From assembly GCA_031415695.1 (NCBI GenBank), contig JANOSH010000066.1:91026-155025 (forward strand): DNA of 64,000 nucleotides. Reading direction: 5' to 3'. The notes beneath the pieces are model-generated. The model had not been told where the DNA came from, searched no databases, and worked only from the letters and a program-made list of their open reading frames with translations. The position numbers and the translations under genes are program-made. Below, one piece after another: positions 51,972 to 59,718 of this stretch. Source of the DNA: JANOSH01 sp031415695. Lineage in GTDB: Bacteria > Actinomycetota > Acidimicrobiia > Acidimicrobiales > Ilumatobacteraceae. Position 1 is the stretch's first letter. The number at the start of each line of letters is the position of its first letter.

Positions 51972-52556
51972 TTATTTCTTGCCAGTGGAGCCTGGTCTTG
52001 TGATGGGTATTGCCGCCAACGATGCGGGAACCTCGGCGGCATCCCACGACTCGACGTTCAACGACAATGTACTCACAAGAGGCGCTCCGAATTCGATCGA
52101 TCCACCGGCCCGATCAACGAGTACGGCAACGCCGGCCACGGTGGCACCGCATCGCTCAACCAAGTCCATGCACTCTCGGACTGAGCCACCTGTGGTGAGG
52201 ACATCGTCGACGATGAGCACCCGACTCGAAGCTGGCAGGTGATCGGGTCGTCGAAGTATCCGAGCATGCCCGTTACCTTTCTCGGCGTATGCAGCGGGCC
52301 GGTTGAGCTGTCGTCCCATTTCGTACGCCAACACGATGCCGAGGGTCGTGGGTCCCATAACAACATCGACGTCGATGTTGGCCAACCTGACCCGTTGGGC
52401 GAGTTCGTGGCACAGGGTCTCGACATGTTCAGGTGACCGCAGTACATCGAACTTCTCGAAGTACTGATGAGCGTGTCGGCCACTGGTCAATACGAAATGT
52501 CCTGTGAGCAGGGCTCCGCACGATTCGAACAGTTGGAGCACGTCATCGTTGTTCAT
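51972..52556 (-). CDS. pyrE: Orotate phosphoribosyltransferase
   Basis: 194 residues with the type I PRTase fold. The PRPP loop is SSRVLIVDDVLTTGGSVREC; the substrate region FVLTSGRHAHQYFEKFDVL and the flexible loop AYAEKGNGHARILRRPDH are conserved. It makes OMP from orotate and PRPP in pyrimidine synthesis. No other pyr gene adjoins; it is divergent from the DtxR gene across 40 bp. Confidence 0.92.
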   Translation of the reverse strand: MNNDDVLQLFESCGALLTGHFVLTSGRHAHQYFEKFDVLRSPEHVETLCHELAQRVRLANIDVDVVMGPTTLGIVLAYEMGRQLNRPAAYAEKGNGHARILRRPDHLPASSRVLIVDDVLTTGGSVRECMDLVERCGATVAGVAVLVDRAGGSIEFGAPLVSTLSLNVESWDAAEVPASLAAIPITRPGSTGKK

Positions 52557-52596
52557 CGTTTATCGAGCCTAGTGAGAACCTTGATAGGCTCACCTA

Positions 52597-53250
52597 ATGG
52601 CTGAGTGGCACCCGGCGTTCGAGGAGTACTGCCATTGTATTTTCGAGCTTCGTGAGGACGATCTTGCCGTCATTCAAGCCCGTATTGCCGATCGACTCAA
52701 TGTGTCTCGCCCATCGGTGTCCGAGATGATCCGTCGGCTGGAGTCCGAGGGGCTCGTGGCCACGAAGGCCGCGCAAATCACCCTCACTCCTAACGGCGAG
52801 GTGTTGGCTCAGCAGGTCGTGCGCCGCCATCGGTTGGCCGAGCGTTTCCTGACCGACGTTCTCGGCTTAGCGTGGGCCGAGGCGCATCAGGAAGCCGGTA
52901 AGTGGGAGCATGTTATATCCGACGTCGTGGAACTGGCCATGGTGCGGGTACTTGGTGATCCCACCACCTGCCCTCATGGCAACCCGATCCCTGGCTCCGA
53001 TTACGAGGCACCAGTCGTGCAGACGTTGGCCAGCGTCGGCGTTGGACATTCGTTCATCGTAAGCCGAATCCCTGAGGAGCTCGAATGCACTGACGGGCTA
53101 CTCGATTTTCTTCAACAGTCGTCTCTCACGCCGGGAAATCGGGGCTCTGTTACGGCCGAATCACCCGACGGTACATTGACCGTAAATATGCATGGTCAAC
53201 ACGTTGGCGTGGGTGCGTTTGCCAGCGCGCGAATACTGGTCACCGTCTAA
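52597..53250 (+). CDS. DtxR/IdeR-family metal-dependent regulator
   Basis: 217 residues. The N-terminal winged helix (ARIADRLNVSRPSVSEMIRR) is followed by the metal-binding dimerisation domain: VVRRHRLAERFLTDVLGLAW, HVISDVVELAM and PTTCPHGNPIPGS (Cys-x-x-Glu/His region). A C-terminal SH3-like FeoA domain ends FASARILVTV. It represses genes in response to Fe2+ or Mn2+. The start at 52597 overlaps a divergent pyrE leader. Confidence 0.9.
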   Translation: MAEWHPAFEEYCHCIFELREDDLAVIQARIADRLNVSRPSVSEMIRRLESEGLVATKAAQITLTPNGEVLAQQVVRRHRLAERFLTDVLGLAWAEAHQEAGKWEHVISDVVELAMVRVLGDPTTCPHGNPIPGSDYEAPVVQTLASVGVGHSFIVSRIPEELECTDGLLDFLQQSSLTPGNRGSVTAESPDGTLTVNMHGQHVGVGAFASARILVTV

Positions 53251-53253
53251 CCG

Positions 53254-53469
53254 GTGGAGTTCACAGAGCTCTTCAATCTCTCACCCCACGGAGCAATCTG
53301 GTTCCATCGAGTTGTTCAGGCCGATCAATGGCATCTGTACGACGTCACGTGTCACAGCGTTGTGGCCGGACGTGGTCTGGCGTTCGGTCATGTCTTTGCT
53401 GTCGATGGCGTTCACGTTGCCACCATCGCCCAAGAAGTGCTCGTGCGCGACGCTGCAGCGCACAACTAG
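53254..53469 (+). pseudogene. Isolated C-terminal half of a TesB-like acyl-CoA thioesterase
   Basis: 71 residues: LSPHGAIWFHRVVQADQWHL, then YDVTCHSVVAGRGLAFGHVF and VATIAQEVLVRD. This is the last hot-dog segment of double-hot-dog TesB thioesterases (typical WFHRPFRADEWLLY), without the first 200 residues. It starts with GTG 3 bp after the DtxR stop. It could be a remnant or, less likely, a self-standing small protein. Confidence 0.55.
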
Positions 53470-53898
53470 TTAGCTCGCTGCCAGGGTGGCCATCCACAGT
53501 GGTAGCCGAGTCGGTCGGCCGACGGCAGTGACTGCCCCATGCACAGTGGTTGCGACGGCGCGGACATCGGCGTCCACGGTGATCAGATACGAAATGTGAA
53601 AGGTTGCCCTGGTCGACTCGGTCACTCGCAGATGTATGTCGACTTGTTCGTCGAAACAGAGCGGGGAGCGGTACCCAATCCACTGTTCGACGACCGCAAA
53701 GTCGATACCTTCGGCGCGTGACTCGTGGTAGGGATGTCCGATTGCACGCAGGTATGCCACTCGCGTTTCCTCTAGATATGGCAGGTATCGGCTGTGATGA
53801 ACAATGCCCATGGCGTCGGTCTCGCTGAAGCGCACCCGTATCCGGTGCACGAAACCGTAGTGTGCGGCATCGGTCGACGGGTCCGCAGTGATTCGCAT
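53470..53898 (-). CDS. 4HBT-type acyl-CoA thioesterase (YbgC-like)
   Basis: 142 residues with a single hot-dog domain. The active-site region FSETDAMGIVHHSRYLPYLE contains the conserved Asp of the 4HBT motif (D-x-G-x-V-x-x-x-x-Y). It hydrolyses acyl-CoA thioesters. Convergent with, and directly abutting, the TesB-like fragment. Confidence 0.85.
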   Translation of the reverse strand: MRITADPSTDAAHYGFVHRIRVRFSETDAMGIVHHSRYLPYLEETRVAYLRAIGHPYHESRAEGIDFAVVEQWIGYRSPLCFDEQVDIHLRVTESTRATFHISYLITVDADVRAVATTVHGAVTAVGRPTRLPLWMATLAAS

Positions 53899-53990
53899 GG
53901 GCTAAATCGTAGGGGACACTGGCCGCCAAACCACGCTGAGCAGGGCAGTGACGGACACCGCATGACCATCGCGTCATAGAGTGGTACCCC

Positions 53991-54548
53991 ATGCGTCCAA
54001 CAACCCTCCTGGCCGTCTCGGCCGTCCTCGCACTGTCCGCCTGTGGAAGCAACGCCTCCACGGCTCCCATCACAACCGCCCCAACTGCAGCGGCGGTTAC
54101 GACCGCGTCGAAGGCTTCGAATCCAGTTCCGGCCGCAGGTCCGACTGCAGGGTTGCCAGCCATTTCCGGCGGAGCAACCGCTAAGCCCGTCATCGAGATC
54201 CCGAAGACCGATCCTCCGAAGGAACTGGTTGTGACGGTTCTGTCCGAGGGTACTGGACCCGAAGTGACCGCGGGCAAGCAACTCACGGCCCACTACGTCG
54301 GTCAGGTGTGGGCTACCGGTAAGCAGTTCGATGCCTCATGGGACCGCGGCGACCCGGCCACGTTCCCGATTGGTAGTGGCGGACTTATCCCTGCCTGGGA
54401 CAAGGGCCTAGTCGGTAAGAAAATCGGTAGCCGAGTGCTCATTGTGGCGCCGCCCGCCAGTGGCTACGGGTCACAGGGAAATGCGCGAGCTGGTATCACC
54501 GGAACCGACACGTTGATTTTTGTCGTCGATCTCGTCAAGGTCGGCTAG
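53991..54548 (+). CDS. FKBP-type peptidyl-prolyl isomerase lipoprotein
   Basis: 185 residues. The signal peptide has a lipobox (LALSACGS, Cys near residue 18); an Ala/Thr/Pro linker is followed by an FKBP domain (LTAHYVGQVWATGKQFDASW, IPAWDKGLVGKKIGSRVLIV, PPASGYGSQG). It folds exported proteins at the cell surface. Its TAG stop is the left CTAG of repeat copy C. Confidence 0.88.
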   Translation: MRPTTLLAVSAVLALSACGSNASTAPITTAPTAAAVTTASKASNPVPAAGPTAGLPAISGGATAKPVIEIPKTDPPKELVVTVLSEGTGPEVTAGKQLTAHYVGQVWATGKQFDASWDRGDPATFPIGSGGLIPAWDKGLVGKKIGSRVLIVAPPASGYGSQGNARAGITGTDTLIFVVDLVKVG

Positions 54549-54601
54549 TGGCGGAGCGTTAAAGCGAGCGGTAGTTGTGAGCGACGCCGAAGGCAGGCTA
54601 G
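54545..54601 (+). repeat. CTAG-bounded intergenic repeat, copy C
   Basis: A 57-bp unit: the left CTAG holds the FKBP stop codon and the right CTAG is at 54598-54601. The core reads AAGCGAGCGGTAGTTGTGAG then GACGCCGAAGGCAGGCTAG. The 14-mer GGCTAGTGGCGGAG occurs at both ends, as if the unit had begun to repeat. Confidence 0.8.
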
Positions 54602-54622
54602 TGGCGGAGTACGGTCTTTGGC

Positions 54623-55279
54623 ATGCCTTTGGACCCCGCTGCATATCTAGCCCCCGGTTCGTTCGTCGATAGTGCTCACCCTGCCGTTGCCGCCTTTGCG
54701 GCCGCGGCGGCTAAGGGCTCAGGAGCCAGCGATCGGGATCGCGCCGTCGCTTTGTTTCTGGCGGTGCGCGATGGTTTCAGGTACGACCCGTACAACACCT
54801 CGCGGCTGGCCGAGTCGTTTCGGGCAAGTTCGGTCGTAGCGTCCACACGGAATTGGTGCGTCCCCAAAGCTGTGCTCCTCACTGCTGCATGTCGCGCTCA
54901 AGGAATTCCGGCCGCTCTCGGGTTCTCCGACGTGGTCAATCACCTGCAGTCCTCAAAATTGGCCGAGTCGATGGGCACGGACGTGTTTGCGTGGCACGGT
55001 TACAGCCTTATTTGGGTCGACGGTGGTTGGCATAAGGTGTCATCCGCGTTCAACGTGGAGCTGTGTGAGCGGTTCGGAACCAAGGTCCTCGACTGGGACG
55101 GAAGCGGGGACGCTCTTATGCATCCGTTCGACACCGGAGGGCATCAACACATGGAGTATGTGAGGGATCGTGGTATCTATCTCGATCTTCCGTTCGACGA
55201 GATCATGGTGACCTTCGCGGAGCTCTACCCCAAGAACCACGACAGGGGTGACGTGATCGACGAGGTGTTTCACTCGTGA
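54623..55279 (+). CDS. Transglutaminase-like domain protein
   Basis: 218 residues with the cysteine-protease-like transglutaminase fold. The Cys-His-Asp triad is visible in STRNWCVPKAVLLTAACRAQ, DVFAWHGYSLIWVDG and the following Asp. It is cytoplasmic (no signal) and may be an amidase or protease of small peptides. It is followed by a GTGA-coupled PPOX protein. Confidence 0.8.
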   Translation: MPLDPAAYLAPGSFVDSAHPAVAAFAAAAAKGSGASDRDRAVALFLAVRDGFRYDPYNTSRLAESFRASSVVASTRNWCVPKAVLLTAACRAQGIPAALGFSDVVNHLQSSKLAESMGTDVFAWHGYSLIWVDGGWHKVSSAFNVELCERFGTKVLDWDGSGDALMHPFDTGGHQHMEYVRDRGIYLDLPFDEIMVTFAELYPKNHDRGDVIDEVFHS

Positions 55280-55590
55280 GCGTGCGGGTTGATGTGGCCG
55301 ATCTTCAGCGCGTTGCCGAGGCTCGGGGTAGCACCTGTTTCCTCATAACCGTTGGTCCAGATGGTCTCGCTCATCCAACCTCAGCCGAGCCTCGGTGGGT
55401 CGATGGCGAGTTGGTACTTGGCATTGGACGCAAGTCGACAGCGAACGTCGAGGCGAACTCGGCGGTTACTATCTTGTGGCCACAACGCCACGACGGCGAC
55501 TACAGCCTGATCGTCGATGGTGTAGCCAGCCTCGTTGGTACCAATGCGGTGGTCTCGGCTCGCTCGGCCATCTTGCACGTCGGCCGGTAA
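55276..55590 (+). CDS. PPOX/F420-type flavin-binding protein
   Basis: 104 residues of the pyridoxamine 5'-phosphate oxidase-like split barrel: STCFLITVGPDGLAHPTSAE, PRWVDGELVLGIGRKSTANV and VTILWPQRHDGDYSLIVDG. It probably binds FMN or F420. It is translationally coupled to the transglutaminase-like gene. Substrate unknown. Confidence 0.7.
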   Translation: MSVRVDVADLQRVAEARGSTCFLITVGPDGLAHPTSAEPRWVDGELVLGIGRKSTANVEANSAVTILWPQRHDGDYSLIVDGVASLVGTNAVVSARSAILHVGR

Positions 55591-55624
55591 ACCTCATAGT
55601 TGGTTGCTCGGCTAGCGTTCGAGC

Positions 55625-56404
55625 ATGACGGCAACCGAGACGCAACACCTCATCATTCCTACGCCACCCACGTTTGCAACAAGTGCCGATGAGCGAGAGC
55701 ATCGTAAGCAGAAGCTTGCGGGCGCGTTCCGGATGTTCGGACGGTTCGGGTTCGGCGAGGGTGTTGCTGGGCATATCACGTGCCGTGATCCGGAGTTCCC
55801 CGATCACTTTTGGGTTAATCCCTTTGGGATGAGTTTTCGCCAGATCAAAGTGTCTGATCTTATTTTGGTCAGCCATAGCGGTCAGGTCGTGCGCGGAAAC
55901 CGTCCGGTTAATAGTGCGGCGTTTGTCATCCACTCAGCCATTCACAAGGCGCGCCCCGATGTGATCGCCGCTGCGCATGCGCACTCCATCTACGGCAAGT
56001 CATGGTCGTCGCTCGGTCGTCTGCTTGATCCCATCACCCAAGATGCGTGTGCGTTTTACGAGGATCACGCAGTATGTACCGAGGGTGGTGGTCGACTCGT
56101 TATCGAGACCACGGGCGGCGAAGCTATCGCCCGTGGGTTGGGCTCGCACAAGGCGGCAATTCATCGCAACCACGGTTTGATAACCGTTGGCCGCTCGGTA
56201 GATGAAGCGGCCTGGTGGTTCATAACGATGGAGCGAAGCTGCCAAGCGCAACTCCTCGCCGAGGCAGTCGGAACACCGCTCCACATCGCTCATGAAGACG
56301 CCGTGTATACGCGGCAGAACACTGCGTCGGATTTCGCCGGCTGGTTCAACTTCCAGCCGTTATGGGACGACATTGTGGCGAGTGATCCCGATTTGTTCGA
56401 CTAG
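55625..56404 (+). CDS. Class II aldolase/adducin family protein
   Basis: 259 residues of the class II aldolase fold (L-fuculose-phosphate aldolase/adducin). The metal His residues lie in AAHAHSIYGKSW and HRNHGLITVGRS, with the N-terminal FGFGEGVAGHITCRDPEFPD typical of the family. It may be an aldolase or decarboxylase of a small sugar acid. The TAG stop is within the left CTAG of repeat copy D. Confidence 0.82.
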   Translation: MTATETQHLIIPTPPTFATSADEREHRKQKLAGAFRMFGRFGFGEGVAGHITCRDPEFPDHFWVNPFGMSFRQIKVSDLILVSHSGQVVRGNRPVNSAAFVIHSAIHKARPDVIAAAHAHSIYGKSWSSLGRLLDPITQDACAFYEDHAVCTEGGGRLVIETTGGEAIARGLGSHKAAIHRNHGLITVGRSVDEAAWWFITMERSCQAQLLAEAVGTPLHIAHEDAVYTRQNTASDFAGWFNFQPLWDDIVASDPDLFD

Positions 56405-56457
56405 GCGCAGCGGTGAATCGAGCGATAGGCGAGCAAGCGACGGCGAAGGCAAACTAG
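56401..56457 (+). repeat. CTAG-bounded intergenic repeat, copy D
   Basis: A 57-bp unit, AGCGGTGAATCGAGCGATAG then GAGCAAGCGACGGCGAAGGC, bounded by CTAG at 56401 (containing the aldolase stop) and CTAG at 56454-56457. It is slightly more diverged than the other copies. Confidence 0.75.
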
Positions 56458-56735
56458 ACGGCTGGCACACGATTTCTAGAGCAATTCTTGCCAGTCTTGA
56501 GGTCTAGAGGTTTCATATCTGCCCGATGTGACAGTCGTGTTCCGGCCGCGCCAGCGTGGCCGGCGCCAGTAGGCGCGCCCATTTTGCCTCATTCCTGAGA
56601 TGGGACGTGGCGCGTCGCAAGGATTGACGACGCCAAAAACGACTATCTCAAGAACTGGTGTGATTCCTCATACAAGAGGTCGTCCAGGCCGATGGATTCC
56701 CACGCGAGTGTTCTCACACCTGGACGGATTGGCGA
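56458..56735. other. Intergenic region with strong hairpin before pilus genes
   Basis: No gene is seen. CCGGCCGCG-CCAG-CGTGGCCGG at 56542-56563 forms a nine-pair stem with one G-T pair; a second GC-rich inverted repeat (GGCGCC, GGCGCGCC) follows directly. It may terminate the aldolase transcript or shape the leader of the pilus operon. Confidence 0.45.
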
Positions 56736-57158
56736 ATGGACGACAAACGAGAGATGAATCTGCTGGGTGACGGGCCCCTTCACCAGGAGCTCGCACGTCA
56801 GCTGGGTTTGGGTGTCACCACTCGACCCGACGCCGAAGGCACGCCGCTTGTCGTCGTTGCCGAACAACCGTCTGACGTACAAGCCGTTGTGCGTGCCCGA
56901 GCCTGGCTTCCAATTGCCGCCATCATCGCTTGGAGGCTGCCTGAGGCCGCCGTGGGACGCCTTCTCGACCTGGACGCGCCTGTGTTTGTTGGATTGCCCT
57001 CGGCTGAGCATTTCCACAAGGTCGTCAGCGCACCGTTTGACCAAGCTGCGGCGGTCGAGGAACGCCGCCGTACAGCTCGCCTCGCCGCTGTCGAGGCCGC
57101 CTTCGCAACTCGCGGGCGGGCCGACGACGCGCTTACTTCACCAGGAGTTACGACATGA
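56736..57158 (+). CDS. Hypothetical protein at head of pilus operon
   Basis: 140 residues, no signal peptide or membrane segment. It begins MDDKREMNLLGDGPLHQELA; an alternative ATG is at 56754. The middle (LVVVAEQPSDVQAVVRARAW, IAAIIAWRLPEAAVG) has a Rossmann or receiver-like feel but no recognised domain. It is coupled to the PilM-like gene by an ATGA overlap, suggesting a pilus-related role. Confidence 0.6.
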   Translation: MDDKREMNLLGDGPLHQELARQLGLGVTTRPDAEGTPLVVVAEQPSDVQAVVRARAWLPIAAIIAWRLPEAAVGRLLDLDAPVFVGLPSAEHFHKVVSAPFDQAAAVEERRRTARLAAVEAAFATRGRADDALTSPGVTT

Positions 57159-58903
57159 GCCTAGCGTTGAAGCGTAAAGACAAGAAGGCCGGGGTCGCGC
57201 CCGAGACGGTAGATGGCCAACCGGTGGCGTCAGGACCATCGGCCTCGGCGATGGCAGGAGCATCGGGCTTGCTAGCCGGACTGACCAAACCCCGCCGCGG
57301 GCGCAGTTTCGGTGTCGACATTGACGGCAACGTCGCCCGAGTCGTTGAAGTACTGGGCAACGCTGTCGTGTCGTTCGGAACCTACCAGGGCGAGTCGTCA
57401 GAGGACGCGTTCCGTAAGTTCCTAGCGACCAGACCCAATGGCGATGTCACGGTGTCATGGAACGGCAGCAATATGCATGTCGTTCGAACCACCGTGCCCA
57501 ATGTTCCTGCGTCGGCAATGCGAGCCGGCCTACTTGATCAGGTCGATGAAAGCCTGCCGATGGCGGCTGGCAATGCGACGTTGGCGGCTCGTATGTACAC
57601 CAACGCCGACGGTTCGGCCGGCGCGGTCCTCGCTGCGGTTGAGCGCGACGCGGCGTCGGACCTGTGGGAAGCGATCGGCTCCGCCGATGTCGCTTTGGTG
57701 CCCGCTCCGCTGCTGTTCACTCAGAACGGCCTGTACCTCGGCGTTCGATACTCCGACACACAGTTGACGCTGGTACAAAACGGCGCCGTACTCACGGCTC
57801 GTCCGCTGGGCATCGGCGGATTAACGTCGATGTTCGACAAACTTGGTGGAGATCCGACACGAGCGCCGGAACGATTTGCCACGGTCGCTCGCGGCGGCAC
57901 TCGCCTTGATCCCGATGCCGCTGCGGTGGTTGACGCCTATTCGGCCACGATTGGCGAGGAAGTTCGCCGAACTGTCGATTTCTGGGCCCGGCAGGGGCAC
58001 ACCGTCCCGTCGGAAGTGTTCGTGCATGGCCCGGGAATCGTACTTCCCAACCTGTCGGGTAAGTTGCTCGATGCTGCGTTGTTCGCTCGGCCTGTAGCGC
58101 TTCCCGACGTGTCGGTCGAAGCTATCGCCCGAACCGAACGACCAACGGCGTTCTTGGCCTTACAGGCCGCGCTGCTTGACTACGAGACTCAGCCTCTGGC
58201 CGACCTTCCTGACCCGCGACACGCCGATCGTGCCAAGAAGAAGAAGGCAACCGCGAAGAAGACGCTTACCGTGATTCTTGCAGCGGCCACCGTGAGCGCT
58301 GGCATTCTTGCCTATTTCGCACCTGTGCTCATCGCCAAGGGACTCAACGGCTCCGCTAAGTCTCGGTACAACGCAACTGTCGTCACGTACAACACTTGGG
58401 CGCCTCAGCTTCAGCTCAAGGCCAAGGTTGACGCTGGGCAGAAAGCGTACAACGAGTCGGTCAAAAATGAACTGGCATGGGATCAGATCTACAAAGCGAT
58501 TCTGGCGAGTCCTCCGACGGACACTGGTGCTGCTATTCAAGGTATCTCGATTAGTCCTAGTGGCAACTCGCTGGCCGTATCATTCTCCGGCACAATGCAA
58601 GGCGAAGGCTTCGACAAGACCGTTGTGCTGTGGGTTGAACGACTCAAGAAGCTTGGCTCAACGAATCCATGGCCCAGCGCGTTTAACACTGTTGTATCCA
58701 AAACGCCTATCACCGACCCGCGTGCAGCTACTGAATCAATAACTGTCACGTTTTCGGTGCCTATTCCGCTGGACGCCAAGGACCCGGTTACCGGCCAATA
58801 CCTCGCTCAGCGAGAGATTGTTGCCGTCGCGTCCCCAGCCGCCAGCGGTACCAAGACAACAGGTCCCGCAACCCCCGCCACTACCGCAAAGGCAAACTCC
58901 TGA
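57155..58903 (+). CDS. pilM: PilM-PilN-like fusion protein
   Basis: 582 residues. Residues about 45-360 form an actin-like PilM domain (RRGRSFGVDIDGNVARVVEV; GIGGLTSMFDKLG). A transmembrane helix at about 370-395 (LTVILAAATVSAGILAYFAP) and a periplasm-side PilN-like segment (residues about 400-560) follow. In Gram-negative systems PilM and PilN are separate and assemble with PilO as the inner-membrane alignment complex; here they are joined. A long low-complexity C-terminus ends TGPATPATTAKANS. Confidence 0.75.
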   Translation: MSLALKRKDKKAGVAPETVDGQPVASGPSASAMAGASGLLAGLTKPRRGRSFGVDIDGNVARVVEVLGNAVVSFGTYQGESSEDAFRKFLATRPNGDVTVSWNGSNMHVVRTTVPNVPASAMRAGLLDQVDESLPMAAGNATLAARMYTNADGSAGAVLAAVERDAASDLWEAIGSADVALVPAPLLFTQNGLYLGVRYSDTQLTLVQNGAVLTARPLGIGGLTSMFDKLGGDPTRAPERFATVARGGTRLDPDAAAVVDAYSATIGEEVRRTVDFWARQGHTVPSEVFVHGPGIVLPNLSGKLLDAALFARPVALPDVSVEAIARTERPTAFLALQAALLDYETQPLADLPDPRHADRAKKKKATAKKTLTVILAAATVSAGILAYFAPVLIAKGLNGSAKSRYNATVVTYNTWAPQLQLKAKVDAGQKAYNESVKNELAWDQIYKAILASPPTDTGAAIQGISISPSGNSLAVSFSGTMQGEGFDKTVVLWVERLKKLGSTNPWPSAFNTVVSKTPITDPRAATESITVTFSVPIPLDAKDPVTGQYLAQREIVAVASPAASGTKTTGPATPATTAKANS

Positions 58904-59706
58904 TGAACGAGAAAACGTCAAAACGTCTCGGTTTGGGACTTGGTATTGCGTTGATAGTTGGCGGGCCAGCTTACTTTGGAAAGAAGGAAGTCTCGGCGTT
59001 GAACGCCGAACGCCAGTCAACCGACAGCCAAACAATGACGCTCGAATCTGACATCGCCAGGGGCAAGAAGGTTCTCTCCGACGCTCTCTCCTACGCCGAT
59101 TCTCTGAATCGACTCGAAGTAGCAATGCCCACCGAACCAGATATCAACGGGGCTATCCGTGCGCTCGAGAACCTCTCGGCAAATGCGCAAGTGACGTGGA
59201 AGTCAGGGTCATCTGCTGCGCCGAACTGCAAGAAGGACGTGGAGGCTCCGACTACCGTGCCGGTCTCTGGCGATGCCAAGAAGGATGCAACGGCCACACC
59301 AGCAACGACGGCTGCACCGAGCGGAAAGCAACCCACTCCAATCGTCAAGGAGTACCCGACCTGCAAGTTTGACTTGGCCGTCGTAATCGAGGGGTCGTTC
59401 GAGAATATCATGACGTATCTCGAATTGATCCGATCGCTTTCGGGTCCGGATTCCGCGCAGCGGCTTTTCGTTGTGAAGAACGCAAATGTTTCATTGCCCA
59501 AGCCCGTGGCCACGCAAGGAACTCCGCTTTCAGCCACAAACGGCGCTAGCGCCGACGCCAGCAGAGTCTCGGCAACACTGACACTCGGCCTGGTTTCGTT
59601 TGGTTCACCCCCAGTGGCAGCCAAGGCCCCCGTTTCTGCCAGCGCCGGCGCTGGTGCATCACCTGTTACCTCAGCTGTCGCACTGCCGACCACTGTGGCG
59701 AAATGA
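58903..59706 (+). CDS. pilO: PilO-like pilus assembly protein
   Basis: 267 residues: one N-terminal transmembrane helix (LGLGLGIALIVGGPAYFGK), a coiled-coil stretch (VSALNAERQSTDSQTMTLES), then a ferredoxin-like domain (FDLAVVIEGSFENIMTYLEL) interrupted by an Ala/Thr/Pro insert at about 115-150. The PilO assignment rests on topology, position and the FENIMTYLELIR pattern. The start overlaps the previous stop (TGATG). Confidence 0.7.
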   Translation: MNEKTSKRLGLGLGIALIVGGPAYFGKKEVSALNAERQSTDSQTMTLESDIARGKKVLSDALSYADSLNRLEVAMPTEPDINGAIRALENLSANAQVTWKSGSSAAPNCKKDVEAPTTVPVSGDAKKDATATPATTAAPSGKQPTPIVKEYPTCKFDLAVVIEGSFENIMTYLELIRSLSGPDSAQRLFVVKNANVSLPKPVATQGTPLSATNGASADASRVSATLTLGLVSFGSPPVAAKAPVSASAGAGASPVTSAVALPTTVAK

Positions 59707-59718
59707 TCTGGTAGCGCC

